The notes under the pieces were generated by a model. It worked only from the letters and a program-made list of their open reading frames with translations. It did no database searches and was not told the origin of the DNA. Shown here piece after piece: positions 10,705 through 21,345 of a stretch of 64,000 bases of DNA. Source of the stretch: Trifolium pratense (taxonomy: Eukaryota > Streptophyta > Magnoliopsida > Fabales > Fabaceae). Position 1 is the stretch's first letter. Each line of letters opens with the position of its first letter. The position numbers were made by a program, and so were the translations under genes. Where the stretch lies: assembly GCF_020283565.1 (NCBI RefSeq), contig NC_060061.1, forward strand, positions 25,085,362-25,149,361. Reading direction: 5' to 3'.

Positions 10705-11606
10705 GAATTTTTTACCAATATGGTGTAATTTTAATAGTATATATTACCAAACAAGTGCAATTTTAAAAAGAATTACCAAAAGGATGTAAGTCGTCATTGC
10801 CATGTACGACTTACACACTACTTCCTTTTTTTTTAACTTTTAAGCAAAGTCGCCGTTACCATGTACGACTTTGGTTTGTTTTCAATTTTTTAATGAAAGT
10901 CGTCACTGCCATTGGCGACTTTCAATTTTTTTAATTTTTTTTACAAACTAAGAATTTAAATACTTGGTAGTGTGACTATGGAGAATTATGAGCACTCAGA
11001 TATCCGTGTTCACATGTGATTACATCGTGTGCTTATATTGCATCGTGTGACTACATCTATAAAGTTTACATGCATGAATTTCATCCTCTTGGCAGCGAAG
11101 ATTATTGGACTTCATATTCGGGTCCAACATTAAAACCTAATTGTAACATGAGAAGACATAATAGGGTTAGACCGGATACAACTAGAATACATAACGAGAT
11201 GGATGTAGCTATACCTAACAAAATAAGAAAATGTGGTTTATGTCGCACTGAGTGATATAAAAAAATAATTGTCCTAATAAAGAGTGAATGTTTAAGTAGT
11301 TTCTGATTCTTAAAAATTATTAATGTTTGCAATCTTTATGTCTTTTATTGAATTGTTAGTTTGCAAAAAAAATAAATAAATAAATTGAAAGTCGTCAATG
11401 GTAGTGACGACTTTCATTAAAAATTGAAAGAAAAAAAAATCGTACATAGCAATGACGACTTTGCTTAAAAGCTGGAGAAAAAAAAAGGAAGTAGTGTGTA
11501 AATCGTACATGGCAACGACGACTTACACTCTTTTGGTAATTTTTTAAAAAACTACACCTGTTTGGGTAATATGCCATAAAAACTACACCCTTTTGGTAAA
11601 AAAATC
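10705..11606 (+). mobile_element. Mutator-type element with about 240-bp inverted arms
   Basis: The arms read GAATTTTTTACCAA... on the left and, reverse-complemented, GATTTTTTTACCAA... on the right, and stay similar for about 240 bp. Each arm holds three quasi-palindromes of the type AAGTCGTCATTGCCATGTAC followed by GACTT. The 9-bp flanks GAAAGAAGA and AAAAGAAAA match at 7 of 9 bases. They fit exactly the uninterrupted sister at locus 2, which supports a 9-bp Mutator duplication. The interior holds an ORF fragment (next entry). Confidence 0.75.
11016..11255 (+). pseudogene. Transposase C-terminus-like fragment inside the Mutator-type element
   Basis: A 79-codon frame whose second half reads EDYWTSYSGPTLKP, then RRHNRVRPDTTRIHNEMD, then KIRKCGLCRTE. 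This order resembles the C-terminal tail of plant MULE transposases: a basic linker followed by a zinc knuckle C-x2-C-x4-H-x4-C. The frame stops right after the first two cysteines, so the knuckle is broken. I infer a residual transposase end. A captured host fragment is the alternative. Confidence 0.4.
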
Positions 11607-12182
11607 AAAAGAAAAAGAACAAGAAAAATATTGATTATGGAATAATCCATAGCCTACCATACCAAGAACATGGACCGCACACATGTCCAATTTGCAACAT
11701 AGTACTCACAACATCACAAAAGCATGCTAATAATCATGTGAAGACAAATTCATTACAAGAACGAAACTAAAGACAATTCAATGATGCAAATTGATCACTT
11801 ATAGTGAATTGTCTTCACATGAGTAGCATACTTTTATGATATCGTGAGTAGAATGTTTCAAATTGGACACGTGTACATTCCATATTTTTGGCATTGTATG
11901 TTGTGAACTCTTCCATCATCAATATTTTTCTTGATCTTGCTGCCCCGAAACACGTCAACATTAATTGTCTGAGATGGTGGCTCTTGTGAGCGGGGTGATG
12001 AGACTGCTTGGAGATCGCGATGATAAGAAGCAACATAAGCATTCATCATCATCATCATTGTGTTTTTATTGATGACATTATCAATTTTATTTTATTTTTT
12101 GACAAAGATTATCAATGTTAATATTATTATTAATTGTTGATGACTATGATGATGATGATGATAAGGATATATTTTGATGACC

Positions 12183-12310
12183 AAATGTAGATTCCAAAAT
12201 CTTGATCGCTTTATTAATTCTGATGATGATGGTGTTCATGTTCATTATTTTCAAGGTTTTAAAGGCAAGGTTGAAGCTTGGAGAAAAGTGTACTGATTTT
12301 GGAATGACAA
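12183..12310. other. Short spacer
   Basis: Unique-looking DNA between the foldback element and the inverted-repeat element that starts at 12311. No feature is seen. Confidence 0.4.
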
Positions 12311-13336
12311 ATTCTTAGGTGAGTCCCCACCTAAGCATTAATGATTAAGCACAACCAATCATATAATTAGAAATAATTAAAATATTAAAAAAATTACAAA
12401 TAATTAATAGTGTAGTAATTAATAAAACCAAATCTCTTTAACTAAAAACAAAATTAACAAAATAAAATCTTTATAAATAAGGAAAGGAAAAAAAATTACA
12501 TGTGCACTTTATATTTTTATAAAGATTTATTTATAGGTGAATTCTTAGGAAAGCTCATACGCTAATCATATTGTTTTTTTTTCCATACTAAGCTTTCTTT
12601 TTATTTTATTTTTTTTACTAATAAGCTAATTCAATTAGTTTATAATTTATATTTTATATTTGACCTAAAAAATAGTTTATATTTTATCATTACTTTCTCT
12701 CATTTTATTCCTATTATCTCACTTTAAAATAATTAAATATTTTTTATGGCACTTTATATTAATAAGATAATTCAACGGTTAATTTTACTAAATAATGCAA
12801 ATTGAATTATCTAGCCTATCGGCTATAAGCTACATTATAATTTATAGAATCTAAGTTTGTTTATCAATTATTCACTATTTCTTTATCTGGAAGTAAATTC
12901 ATAATAATAGTTTGGACAGTCCCTAAGTTTCCAAAAAGTACAAAAATAATAATAAATAAAAATAAGGTAAATTATTTGGTACCCAACTTATATTGTTGGG
13001 CACCGCTATTTCATATGCAAAATTCTTTGAAATATGAATTATGTAAATATAAATTAGTATCAAAATATGATATGACATTATACTTAACACGTATTCAACA
13101 GTATATTAAGTATCAAAGTGTTCACATAAAAATAATTTATACAAAGAAATTAAAAATAAAAAACAAAAAGAGAGAGCTTAGTTGGAACAAAAAATATATA
13201 TGTGCAATTAGAAAAAAAAAATTAATAAAGTGCACATCACATGTTTCTTGATAACTTTTTTTTTGTTTTTCCTTATTTATTGAGATTTGTTTTTTTTTTT
13301 TTTTTAACCAAATTGAGATTTGGCTTTAATTACTAC

Positions 13337-13568
13337 TGTTAGTGTTGTGGTTAGGCTCATGGCGTGCCAATGAGCGTGGCCTGGTGCGCGCAAGGCAAAG
13401 CAGGCTTGGCCTGGCTTGGCCTGGCTTGGCCTGCAGTAGCTTGGCTAGCAAGTTAGTACTTGTAGTGTGTGTGTGTGTGTTTACTTGTAAGCACCTATGT
13501 GACTTGTACTCCTATATAAGGACTTGCTAAGTGATGAATAAACAAGAGATTACCATTTGGAACCAACA
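13337..13568 (+). repeat. 5' LTR of the defective copia element
   Basis: 232 bp, TGTTAG...CAACA. It contains a (GT)n run and a TATA box at 13513-13518. It has three copies of a 10-bp unit GGCTTGGCCT, where the 3' LTR has one. Apart from this 20-bp difference the two LTRs are base-identical by eye. Confidence 0.95.
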
Positions 13569-13690
13569 ATTGGTATCAAGAGACCTAAAGATCCAGTTTT
13601 GCAAAAACAGAAAAAGTTAGTTAGAACGGTGTAACCGTTTCTTTTCTCTTCTCTTTCTCCTCCAAAGAAAAGCTTCACCAAGCTTTATCA

Positions 13691-14530
13691 ATGACGGATT
13701 CTACTACACCATTCCACCAATCTATTCCTAAATTCGAAGGATTCTATGATCATTGGGCTGAACTCATGGAAAATTTGTTGCGATCGAAAGAATTTTGGAG
13801 TTTCATTGAGCATGGTGTTACAGTCGCTCCTGCTAATGCAACGCAAGAACAGATTCGTGCTGCAGAAGAAAGCAAGTTGAAAGATTTGAAAGTCAAGAAT
13901 TATCTGTTTCAATCAATTGATCGCTCAATTCTTGAAACGATTCTTGATCGAAGCACTTCAAAGAGTATTTGGGAATCTATGCGTCAGAAGTATCAAGGTT
14001 CAACAAGGGTGAAACGTGCTCAATTGCAATCTTTGAGGCGTGAATTTGAACTTTTATCAATGCAAGAAGATGAATCAGTGGATGATTACTTTCGAAGAAC
14101 TCTTGCAATTGCTACAAAGATGACGGCGCAAGGTGAAACAATGTCTCAAGCCACTATGGTTGAAAAGATAACAAGATCCATGACTCAGAGGTTTGATTAT
14201 GTTATCTGTTCAATTGAAGAATCAAGGGACGTCATTACTGCAATGACTATAGATGAATTACAGAGTAGTCTTCTTGTGCACGAAGGAAGAATGAAAAGAC
14301 ACAGAGCTAAAGATGAAGAACAAGCTTTGAAGGTCTCAAATCTTGGTAGGGGCAACAGCCGTTCAAACAATACCAGAGAGAGGACGTGGTTCTAGATGGC
14401 GTGGAAGAGGTAGATCCAATCCAACCTCTAAAGAATTTGTTGAATGTTACAAATGTCACAAGCTGGGACACTATCAGAGTGATTGTCCATCATGGGAAGA
14501 AAGTGCAAATTATGCATAATTTGATGAACA
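13691..14530 (+). pseudogene. gag: copia gag, frameshifted
   Basis: The capsid region of the element. It starts MTDSTTPFHQSIPKF, with the UBN2/DUF4219-type gag domain over about 200 residues (IWESMRQKYQGSTRVKRAQL). The frame ends at 14395. The nucleocapsid zinc knuckle (CYKCHKLGHYQSDC, C-x2-C-x4-H-x4-C, about 14445-14488) lies in another frame, so a frameshift separates them. A TAA stop near 14517 lies between the knuckle and the protease. Confidence 0.85.
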
Positions 14531-14540
14531 TGAAGAACTG

Positions 14541-14953
14541 TTGATGATGGCACAAGAAGCAACAGTTCAAACACGTGATCAGGTTTGGTTCTTAGACTCT
14601 GGCTGTAGCAATCACATGATAGGTAACAAAGAATGGCTATTTGATTTCGACCCAAATTTTAGAGAAACTGTGAAACTTGGTGATAACTCTATTATGTCTG
14701 TAATGGGAAAGGGAAATCTAAAGCTGCATCTAGAAGGAAAGATAAGTGTGATTAGTGATGTGTATTATCTTCCAAACCTTAAGAACAATTTGCTTAGTAT
14801 TGGCCAGCTACAACAGAAGAATCTTTTTTTTTTTGAAGAAGCTAAATTAGCCTACCCAAATTGGCGCCAGAGAGAATCAAACCTCAGACCTCAGAAGAAT
14901 CTTACTATAGTGTTTAGCAAGAACACCTGCAAGATATTTCATGAAGAGAAGGG
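14541..14953 (+). pseudogene. copia protease region, carries a SINE
   Basis: An aspartic protease-like segment with DSGCSNHM (active-site D-S-G), followed by LPNLKNNLLSIGQL. Normally it cuts the polyprotein. The SINE at 14826 adds 78 bp in frame, and the frame then runs into the solo LTR at 14954. The 158-codon ORF (to 15017) is therefore an artificial read-through whose last residues come from the LTR. Confidence 0.8.
14826..14891 (-). mobile_element. 5'-truncated SINE inside the copia protease region
   Basis: 66 bp whose minus strand carries a box B-like GAGGTTTGATTCTC and a poly-A tail (the T run at 14826-14834). It is flanked by a perfect 12-bp duplication CAGAAGAATCTT (14814-14825, 14892-14903). 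Insert plus duplication is 78 bp, a multiple of three, and adds no stop codon. Confidence 0.75.
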
Positions 14954-15583
14954 TGATCAGTGCATTTTGGCACATATTTTATGGCTTTGTACTTTGACAT
15001 ATTGGAAGCTTTTCTAGCCTAATATTAACTTTTTACCATGTTTCTAAACTTTGGGTCATAATTGAGCTCTAATGTATTTCTTTGATTAATTTTCGGATTT
15101 AATTGCATGTTGATCCTTCTCAGTCCACAGGTGATAACTTGAGCTATGAGTATCGGATTGGGTGTGCGAATATGCGTTGGAAAGATAAGAGAAAGAGCTA
15201 CAACTTTCATGTTAAGGCCAGAACCCAATTCGGAGCGCAAAGCAGTCAAATATTTACGTTTATGTTCCAGACTTTATGAAAATAATGTAATTTCGGGTCA
15301 AACTTATGTTTTTCGACCCGTAGCTTTTTAAGCACAATTTTCTGTAAGTTTAAGAGTGCAACCTAAGAGGGGGGGTGAATTAGGTTATGAGACTTTTTGT
15401 TTATTTTTAGAGATGTTATGGTAATTTTATTTTTCTTGAAGGTTTGTGATGAGTATATGAATAAAGTGCAGAAAAATAAAAGTGCAAGGAAAGAGAAAAT
15501 GAACACAGGAGATTTATAGTGGTTCCCCTAATGGTACGTCCACTCCCTTCACACCCCGTGAAGGATTTCACTATGATCTTTAT

Positions 15584-15743
15584 AAAGTGAAACAAGAGAA
15601 CAATCCTCTCTTTTTCACTCTCTTGCTTCCAACAATCCTGGACAACAAGGTGATTCCCCTTACAAAGTGAAACAAGAGAACAATCCTCTCTTTTTCACTC
15701 TCTTGCTTCCAACAATCCTGGATAGCAAGGTGTTCACACTAAT
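15584..15743. repeat. 80-bp tandem duplication
   Basis: Two head-to-tail 80-bp units starting at 15584 and 15664. The first 59 bp or so are identical (AAAGTGAAACAAGAGAACAA...) and the last part is diverged. Confidence 0.85.
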
Positions 15744-16077
15744 ATGAATTTATACAAGAGTTTGGATACAAATTTGAGTATAGAGAATTTTGATACAACA
15801 AAATTCCAATAATACAATTCAGAATAATAAACTCTAAGTGCTCAGGAAACTTTTATATGATATGAAAGTTAGCAGGAAAGTTTCAAAGAGTTTTGTAAAA
15901 GTTTGTGAAGAGAATTGTTATAAAAAGATAATGAAAGTGATTCATTATTTTTGAGAAAATTCTGATGTATATTTATATAGAAAATGATACCTCTTTGAAA
16001 ATAAAATTGCAATGATTTGGAAGAGGTATAATAATGAAAAGGTGTGTCATGATTCAGAATTTTCAAATTGAAACAAA

Positions 16078-16333
16078 GGTAAATCGATTTCCATTGATAG
16101 GTAAATCGATTTCCCTTTCCTTTTTAACGTTAAAAGAAGTTTCAAAATTGCACAGGGTAAATCGATTTCCCTTTGTGGTAAATAGATTTACCTGTCAAAA
16201 ATTCAGCAACAGAGTGTTGGTAAATCAATTTCCCTGTCAAGGCAAATCGATTTACCTGCTTGAAAAAAAGCATTTTAGAAACAACAGACTGTAGGTAAAT
16301 CGATTTCCCTGTTTAGGTAAATCGATTTACCTG
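16078..16333. repeat. Cluster of GGTAAATCGATTTACC-like palindromes
   Basis: Eight copies in about 255 bp of GGTAAATCGATTTCCC or its relatives, several being the palindrome GGTAAATCGATTTACC. They are separated by 15-40 bp of unrelated sequence. They lie inside the solo LTR. Function unknown. Confidence 0.8.
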
Positions 16334-17422
16334 CTTAAAAAACTTGAAAAAATTCTAAGTTAAAACCTTTTTGGATGGGAATCATGCAACATTATTATAG
16401 TAACTTTAGAAAGGTTTAGATGAAAGTTTGTGAGCACCTAAAGCTTATAACAATGAATTGCATATTGTACCTAAGATTATTCCCCATAACTTGATCAACA
16501 TCTTCATGTGATAATTTGAATTTCTTCAACCTTGCGCGCTTGAACATAATCAATCATTATCTTCTTTTCACATATTTGTCTTCATCAAAATAACTTTAAT
16601 CTAGAAGCTTGTCTTCACATTTTCTCTGAGTACTTAAGCAAAAACACAGCTAGGGTTTCATTTCAATTCTGAATTGACAAAAGAGAAACAGAAACTGCGC
16701 TTCTTTTCTATGGAGAAATAAAAACCCTAGGTTGATCTATTGGCATATGGAGCTTCATTCATGAATTCTTGAGGTTCTATTCTTAAATAAATTCAGTTTA
16801 TGTGTTTATTGTCTTCTCTTATCAATTCATGCTCTTTATTTATTCTTGAAACTCGAAATTCATGATGCTTAATCTCTTTTTCGAGTTATATTCGTGAGAC
16901 TTTTCGAATTAATTCATCGCTTGTATGACTAGTTCGACTAGGAATTGATATAGGTTTTCGCGCTTAGCAAAAAGGGTTGGTCGAAATCTGTGATGATATG
17001 AAACTGTGTTAAGTGACGCTTGTTCACTGTCCATGGTTCATTGAACACATTCTTTGCTTAATCGAATGGATTTCACGTATAAAACTATTTATCGCTTGTA
17101 TAATTGGTTTTATAACTCAACCAAGGCATGAACATATAAACAATCTCTATGAACCCGTGATAGAATCATAACGATGTTTTCCTAAAACCAATAGATTAAT
17201 CGTTTTTCTATTAATTGAATTTCTAATACTCTTTCGATCTAAACAAACCCAAAACCCCCCTTCTAATTGTGTTATTCATTGTTATTATTTTTACTAATTA
17301 TTAAATTAGAGGTCCTTGTGAGACGACCAAGGTTAACTACCTTGTTACTACGTTTTATAATTATAATACTTATTTTTGACCGCGCACGAAAATGATCAAA
17401 GGGGTTAATCATTTCAACTCCT

Positions 17423-18811
17423 ATGACAGCCAATAGAATGTATGTCTTACTTGCTCCAGTTATGATGCCTCAATGTCTTGCAATAAGACATGAAAAAATA
17501 GAACACATATGGCACTACAGGTATGGCCATCTTAATTCCAAAGGCTTGGTGACTCTTGCAAAGAGAACAATGGTGAAAGGTCTGCCAATGTTGAAAGATT
17601 CAGCATAACTATGTCCTGATTGTGTGATAAGCAAGCATCACAGAGATTCCATCCCTAAGACAACATCATGGAGAGCTTCAAACAAGTTAGAATTGATCCA
17701 CTCTGATATATGTGGACCAATCAATCCCTCTTCTAATGGAGGTTGCAGATACTTCATTACCTTCACATATGGTTTTAGTAGAAAGACATGGACCTATCCC
17801 TTGAAAGATAAGTCCAGTGCTTTTGAAGTATTCAGAAGATTCAAAGCACTAGTGGAAAAAGAATCCAATCATCAAATCAAATGTCTTAGAACTGATAGGG
17901 GTGGAGAGTTCACTTCAAGCCTATTCAATGATTTCTGCAGTGAACATGGAATCAAAAGACAGCTAACTGCAGCATATACTCCTCAGCAAAATGGAGTTTC
18001 AGAAAGGAAGAACAGAACTCTGATGAATATGGTTAGGAGTATGATGTCAGGGATGAATGTGCCAAAGAGATTTTGGCCAGAGGCTGTAATTTGGGCCACA
18101 CATGTCATCAATAGAAGTCCAACATTGTCTGTGAAAGATAGAACACCATAAGAAGCATGAAGTGAAATGAAGCCTTCAGTAGCTCATTTCAAGGTATTTG
18201 GTTGCATAGCATATGCACATGTACCTGATGTTCACAGAAAAAAGTTAGATCCCAAAAGTATCAAATGCATTCACTTAGGAGTTAGTGAAGAATCAAAGGC
18301 ATACAAGCTCTATGATCCTATTCAAAAAAAGATAATCATAAGCAGAGATGTTGTTTTTGATGAAAAACAAGGATGGAAATGGAATGAAACAAGTGACAAG
18401 CAAGAAATACAGATAATAGATGCTAATGGTGAAGATTCAGCACAAGCTGAACAGGTTGCAGAAGATCCAGTCACCACTGAACCAGCAGTTCAAAGTGACA
18501 GTGACATGGATACTACAAGTGAAGAAGATGATGACAACACTGAGAATGCTATAGGGCAAAGAGCCAGAAAGCCTCCTGGTTGGATGAGAGATTATGTCAC
18601 TGGTTCTGAATTACAAGAGGAGGAACAATTGCAAAATCTAGCAGTATTCTGCAATAGTGAAGATCCAACCTGCTTTGAAGAAGCAGTGAAGCTGGCTGTA
18701 TGGAGAGAAGCAATGGATCAAGAAATTGAATCCATTGAAAGGAATAGAACCTGGGAATTGACAGATCTTCCTCAAGGTATGAAGCAAAATTGGTGTGAAA
18801 TGGGTTTATAA
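17423..18811 (+). pseudogene. copia integrase, nonsense-mutated
   Basis: The part of pol that inserts the DNA copy into the host. It shows the HHCC zinc domain (HYRYGHLNSKGL, then CPDC) and the DDE core (HSDICGP; RTDRGGEF; TPQQNGVSERKNRT). The GAG pre-integrase part starts at TANRMYVLLAP. Stop codons at 17606 and at about 18149 and 18158 interrupt one continuous frame. A frameshift near 18790 separates it from RT. Confidence 0.88.
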
Positions 18812-20190
18812 AACCAAATACAATGAGCAGGGCAAGGTTGAAAAATATAAAGCTAGACTAGTAGCTAAAGGATACACTCAACAGTATGGCATTGATTTTA
18901 ATGAAATATTTGCTCTTGTTGCTAGATGGGACATAATTAGAACTATTCTTGCATTGGCTGCCTCACATGGTTGGAGTGTATATCAGCTAGATGTGAAAAG
19001 TGCTTTCTTACATGGTGATTTGGCTGAAGATGTATATGTTGATCAACCAGCAGGTTACAATAAGCAAGAGGGAAAAGTGTATAAGCTAAAGAAAGCCTTA
19101 TATGGGCTTAAGCAAGCTCCAAGGGCATGGTACAATAAGATAGATTCTTACTTTGCTCAAGAAAAGTTTCAGAAGTGCCCTCATGAACACACTCTCTTTA
19201 TAAAGGAAGATGGTAACAAGAATGTATTGATTGTGAGCCTGTATGTGGATGACTTGATTTTTACTGGTAGCAATGAGGTTATGTTTGAAGAATTCAAGAC
19301 TTCCATGAAAAGTAAATTTTCAATGACAGACTTAGGAAAAATGAGGCTCTTTCTTGGAGTAGAAGTAAAACAGTTTAATGAAGGAATCTTCATCTGCCAA
19401 CAGAAATATGCAAAAGAGCTTCTTTTGAGATTCAAAATGGATCAATGCAACAAGGTGTGCAGCCCTATGGTGCCTGGGAACAAGCTAACTAGAGATGAAA
19501 ATGGAAAACTGGTTGATGCCACTAATTACATACAAATGACAGAATGCTTGATGTATGTTTAGTAGGCCTGACTTGACATTTTCTGTATGTTTAGTTGCTA
19601 GATACATGGAGAGGCCTACTGAGATTCATTTGGCTGCAATCAAAAGAATTATGAGGTATCTCAAAGGAACAATGGAGCTTGGTATTTGGTACAGAAGAAA
19701 TGAAAATTTGACATTAGTTGGATGGTCTGATAGTGACTATGCAGGTGATCTGGATGATAGAAAGTCTACATCTGGATACGTTTATATGCTTGGTTCAAGT
19801 GCAATTTCATGGTCATCAAAGAAGCAAGACATTGTCACTTTGCCCAATACTGAAGCAGAGTTTGTAGCAGCTGCTTCATGTGCTTGCCAAGGTATCTGGT
19901 TAAGAAGAATACTTGAAGAACTTGGTCAATTGCAGGAATGTACTACAATAAAGTGTGATAACAGCTCATCAATTAAGCTTTCAAAGAACCCTGTGATGCA
20001 TGGAAGATGTAAGCATATTGATGTCAGGTATCATTTCTTGAGGGATTTGACTAGAGAAGGTGTGGTAGAGCTCAGCCACTGCAGCACAATGGAACAAGTT
20101 GCTGATATCATGACCAAGCCATTGAAGCTTGAAACCTTTTGTAATCTCAGAGATAAACTAGGTGTATGTGATGTTCATAGCTTAAGATGA
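18795..20190 (+). pseudogene. copia reverse transcriptase and RNase H, frameshifted
   Basis: The RT region contains KWVYKTKYNEQGKVEKYKAR, LDVKSAFLHGDL and the catalytic YVDDLIF. RNase H contains SDSDYAGDLDDRKSTSGY and TEAEFVAAASCA. A frameshift near 19555-19562 separates the two halves. The last residues end about 55 bp before the 3' LTR. The product would make and process the cDNA; this copy cannot do so in one frame. Confidence 0.88.
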
Positions 20191-20246
20191 TTGCTGTATG
20201 TTTTTGTGTATAAACTGATCACACATGTTCAGTTTAGGGGAGTGTA

Positions 20247-20458
20247 TGTTAGTGTTGTGGTTAGGCTCATGGCGTGCCAATGAGCGTGGCCTGGTGCGCG
20301 CAAGGCAAAGCAGGCTTGGCCTGCAGTAGCTTGGCTAGCAAGTTAGTACTTGTAGTGTGTGTGTGTGTGTTTACTTGTAAGCACCTATGTGACTTGTACT
20401 CCTATATAAGGACTTGCTAAGTGATGAATAAACAAGAGATTACCATTTGGAACCAACA
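20247..20458 (+). repeat. 3' LTR of the defective copia element
   Basis: 212 bp, identical to the 5' LTR apart from having one GGCTTGGCCT unit instead of three. It is preceded by a purine-rich tract from 20236. Confidence 0.95.
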
Positions 20459-20729
20459 ACTACTCTATTAATTATTTATAATTATTTAATATATTAATGA
20501 GTTGTAATTATTTAATTGATTGTGCCTAATCATTAATGTTTAGGTGATGACTCACCTAAGAATTTCTCTTTTGGAATATGCTAAAAGTCAAAATTGGTAA
20601 TGGAGGTGTTCTGAACAGGGCCAAGAGTTGCTTTAATCTAGATGTATGAATACTTTCATTTGAAGCTTTTTAAAATTTTAGAGATTTTAAAAAAGTGATG
20701 AAATATCATTTAGAGTCTGGAATAACTAA

Positions 20730-21103
20730 GACCATCTCAAATGGTGTAGTACCTATTAGGTACTCATGGTACTTATTAGGTACTACCATTGGAGCACAAC
20801 ACATTTTAGTACCTAATAGGTACCACTTCTAATATAAGAACTCTCTCTCTCTTCTTTTTATGGGACTCACTTTATTTAATATATTCAAAAAAATTTAATT
20901 TGGCAATATTATTTTAAATTAAATTTCAAATTTTAATGATGTGGAGTTATTGATGAGACCCATTTTAGAACTTTTTAAGAAATGCTCTATTGGAAGGGTT
21001 GAGTACCTATTAGGTACTATTATTAAAAAAATAATAAATTGATGATGTGTCTATGTGGGACCATTTAAGTACTCAAAAATAGAGTGCTCCATTGTGGATG
21101 CTC
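20730..21103. mobile_element. Tourist-like MITE
   Basis: The ends GACCATCTCAAATGG and (reverse complement) GAGCATCCACAATGG form a TIR, with the 3-bp duplication TAA at 20727-20729 and 21104-21106. This is the PIF/Harbinger-type duplication. The interior carries several palindromic GTACCTATTAGGTAC words. No protein is encoded. Confidence 0.7.
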
Positions 21104-21345
21104 TAATGTGCCAAAATAAATAAAAAAGTCTGAAATAACTTAATTAATGGAACGTTGATTTTGTAGAAAAACAATTTCCGGAAAAATGACATTTATAATT
21201 TTATAGAGTCCAAAAATATAAGGGCAAACTAATAAATTTTCGTGCTGTTTCATGTTGATATGAGCTGACCAATGGATTCGCCTCATCAAAACCTTCCAAA
21301 TGGTTCTATGGTTTATGGCATTCAAACGCAAATTCATTAAGTTAT

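Larger units (their letters stand above)
10476..12182. mobile_element. Foldback (inverted-repeat) element, locus 1
   Basis: Two arms converge tail to tail. The left arm (10476-10704, continuing 11607-11790) and the right arm (about 11800-12182, inverted) share GGTCATC ends, an ATG-ATG-ATG run, TCTTATCATCNNGATCTCCA and CTCACAAGAGCCACCATCTC. Both arms can be read as a diverged protein-like sequence with CPICN and CQKHGPHTCPI. This recalls a broken C2H2 zinc finger, but no intact ORF survives. The left arm is split by a Mutator-type insertion (10705-11606). The same arrangement occurs, inverted, at 38817-39572. The pre-insertion length is about 0.8 kb. No target duplication is clear. Confidence 0.65.
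14954..17398 (+). mobile_element. Solo LTR, 2,445 bp, nested in the copia element
   Basis: It begins TGATCAGTGC and ends AAAATGATCA, i.e. TG...CA with TGATCA at both ends. The 5-bp duplication AAGGG flanks it (14949-14953, 17399-17403). Removing the LTR and one AAGGG brings the copia reading frame back in register between protease and integrase, which independently confirms the boundaries. The length and the GACCGCGCACGAAAATGATCA end suggest a long-LTR Ty3/gypsy family. No internal region remains, so it probably arose by LTR-LTR recombination. It contains an 80-bp tandem duplication and a palindrome cluster. Confidence 0.8.
13332..20463 (+). mobile_element. Ty1/copia LTR retrotransposon, defective, with nested insertions
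   Basis: A full-length element bounded by the 5-bp target duplication ACTAC (13332-13336 and 20459-20463). The 5' LTR is 13337-13568 and the 3' LTR 20247-20458. A primer site TGGTATCAAGAG starts at 13571 and a polypurine tract (AGGGGAG) precedes the 3' LTR. The order gag, protease, integrase, RT, RNase H is the copia order. The coding region is broken by about four stop codons, three frameshifts, a SINE and a solo LTR, so it cannot encode its own polyprotein. Confidence 0.92.
12311..20566. mobile_element. Inverted-repeat element split by the copia insertion
   Basis: ATTCTTAGGTGAGTC at 12311 and following, up to the AATCAT stretch near 12360, is the inverted partner of 20500-20566 (CATTAATGTTTAGGTGATGA then CTCACCTAAGAAT). 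The terminal 50-60 bp match at about 85% by eye. The two ends lie on opposite sides of the copia element. The original element was therefore about 1.13 kb (12311-13336 joined to 20464-20566), and the copia landed near its right end. The interior is AT-rich and non-coding. Confidence 0.55.

Noticed and set aside
14541..15017. 158-codon ORF as one protein
   Set aside because: Its end is contributed by the nested solo LTR and its middle by a SINE; only the protease part is native.
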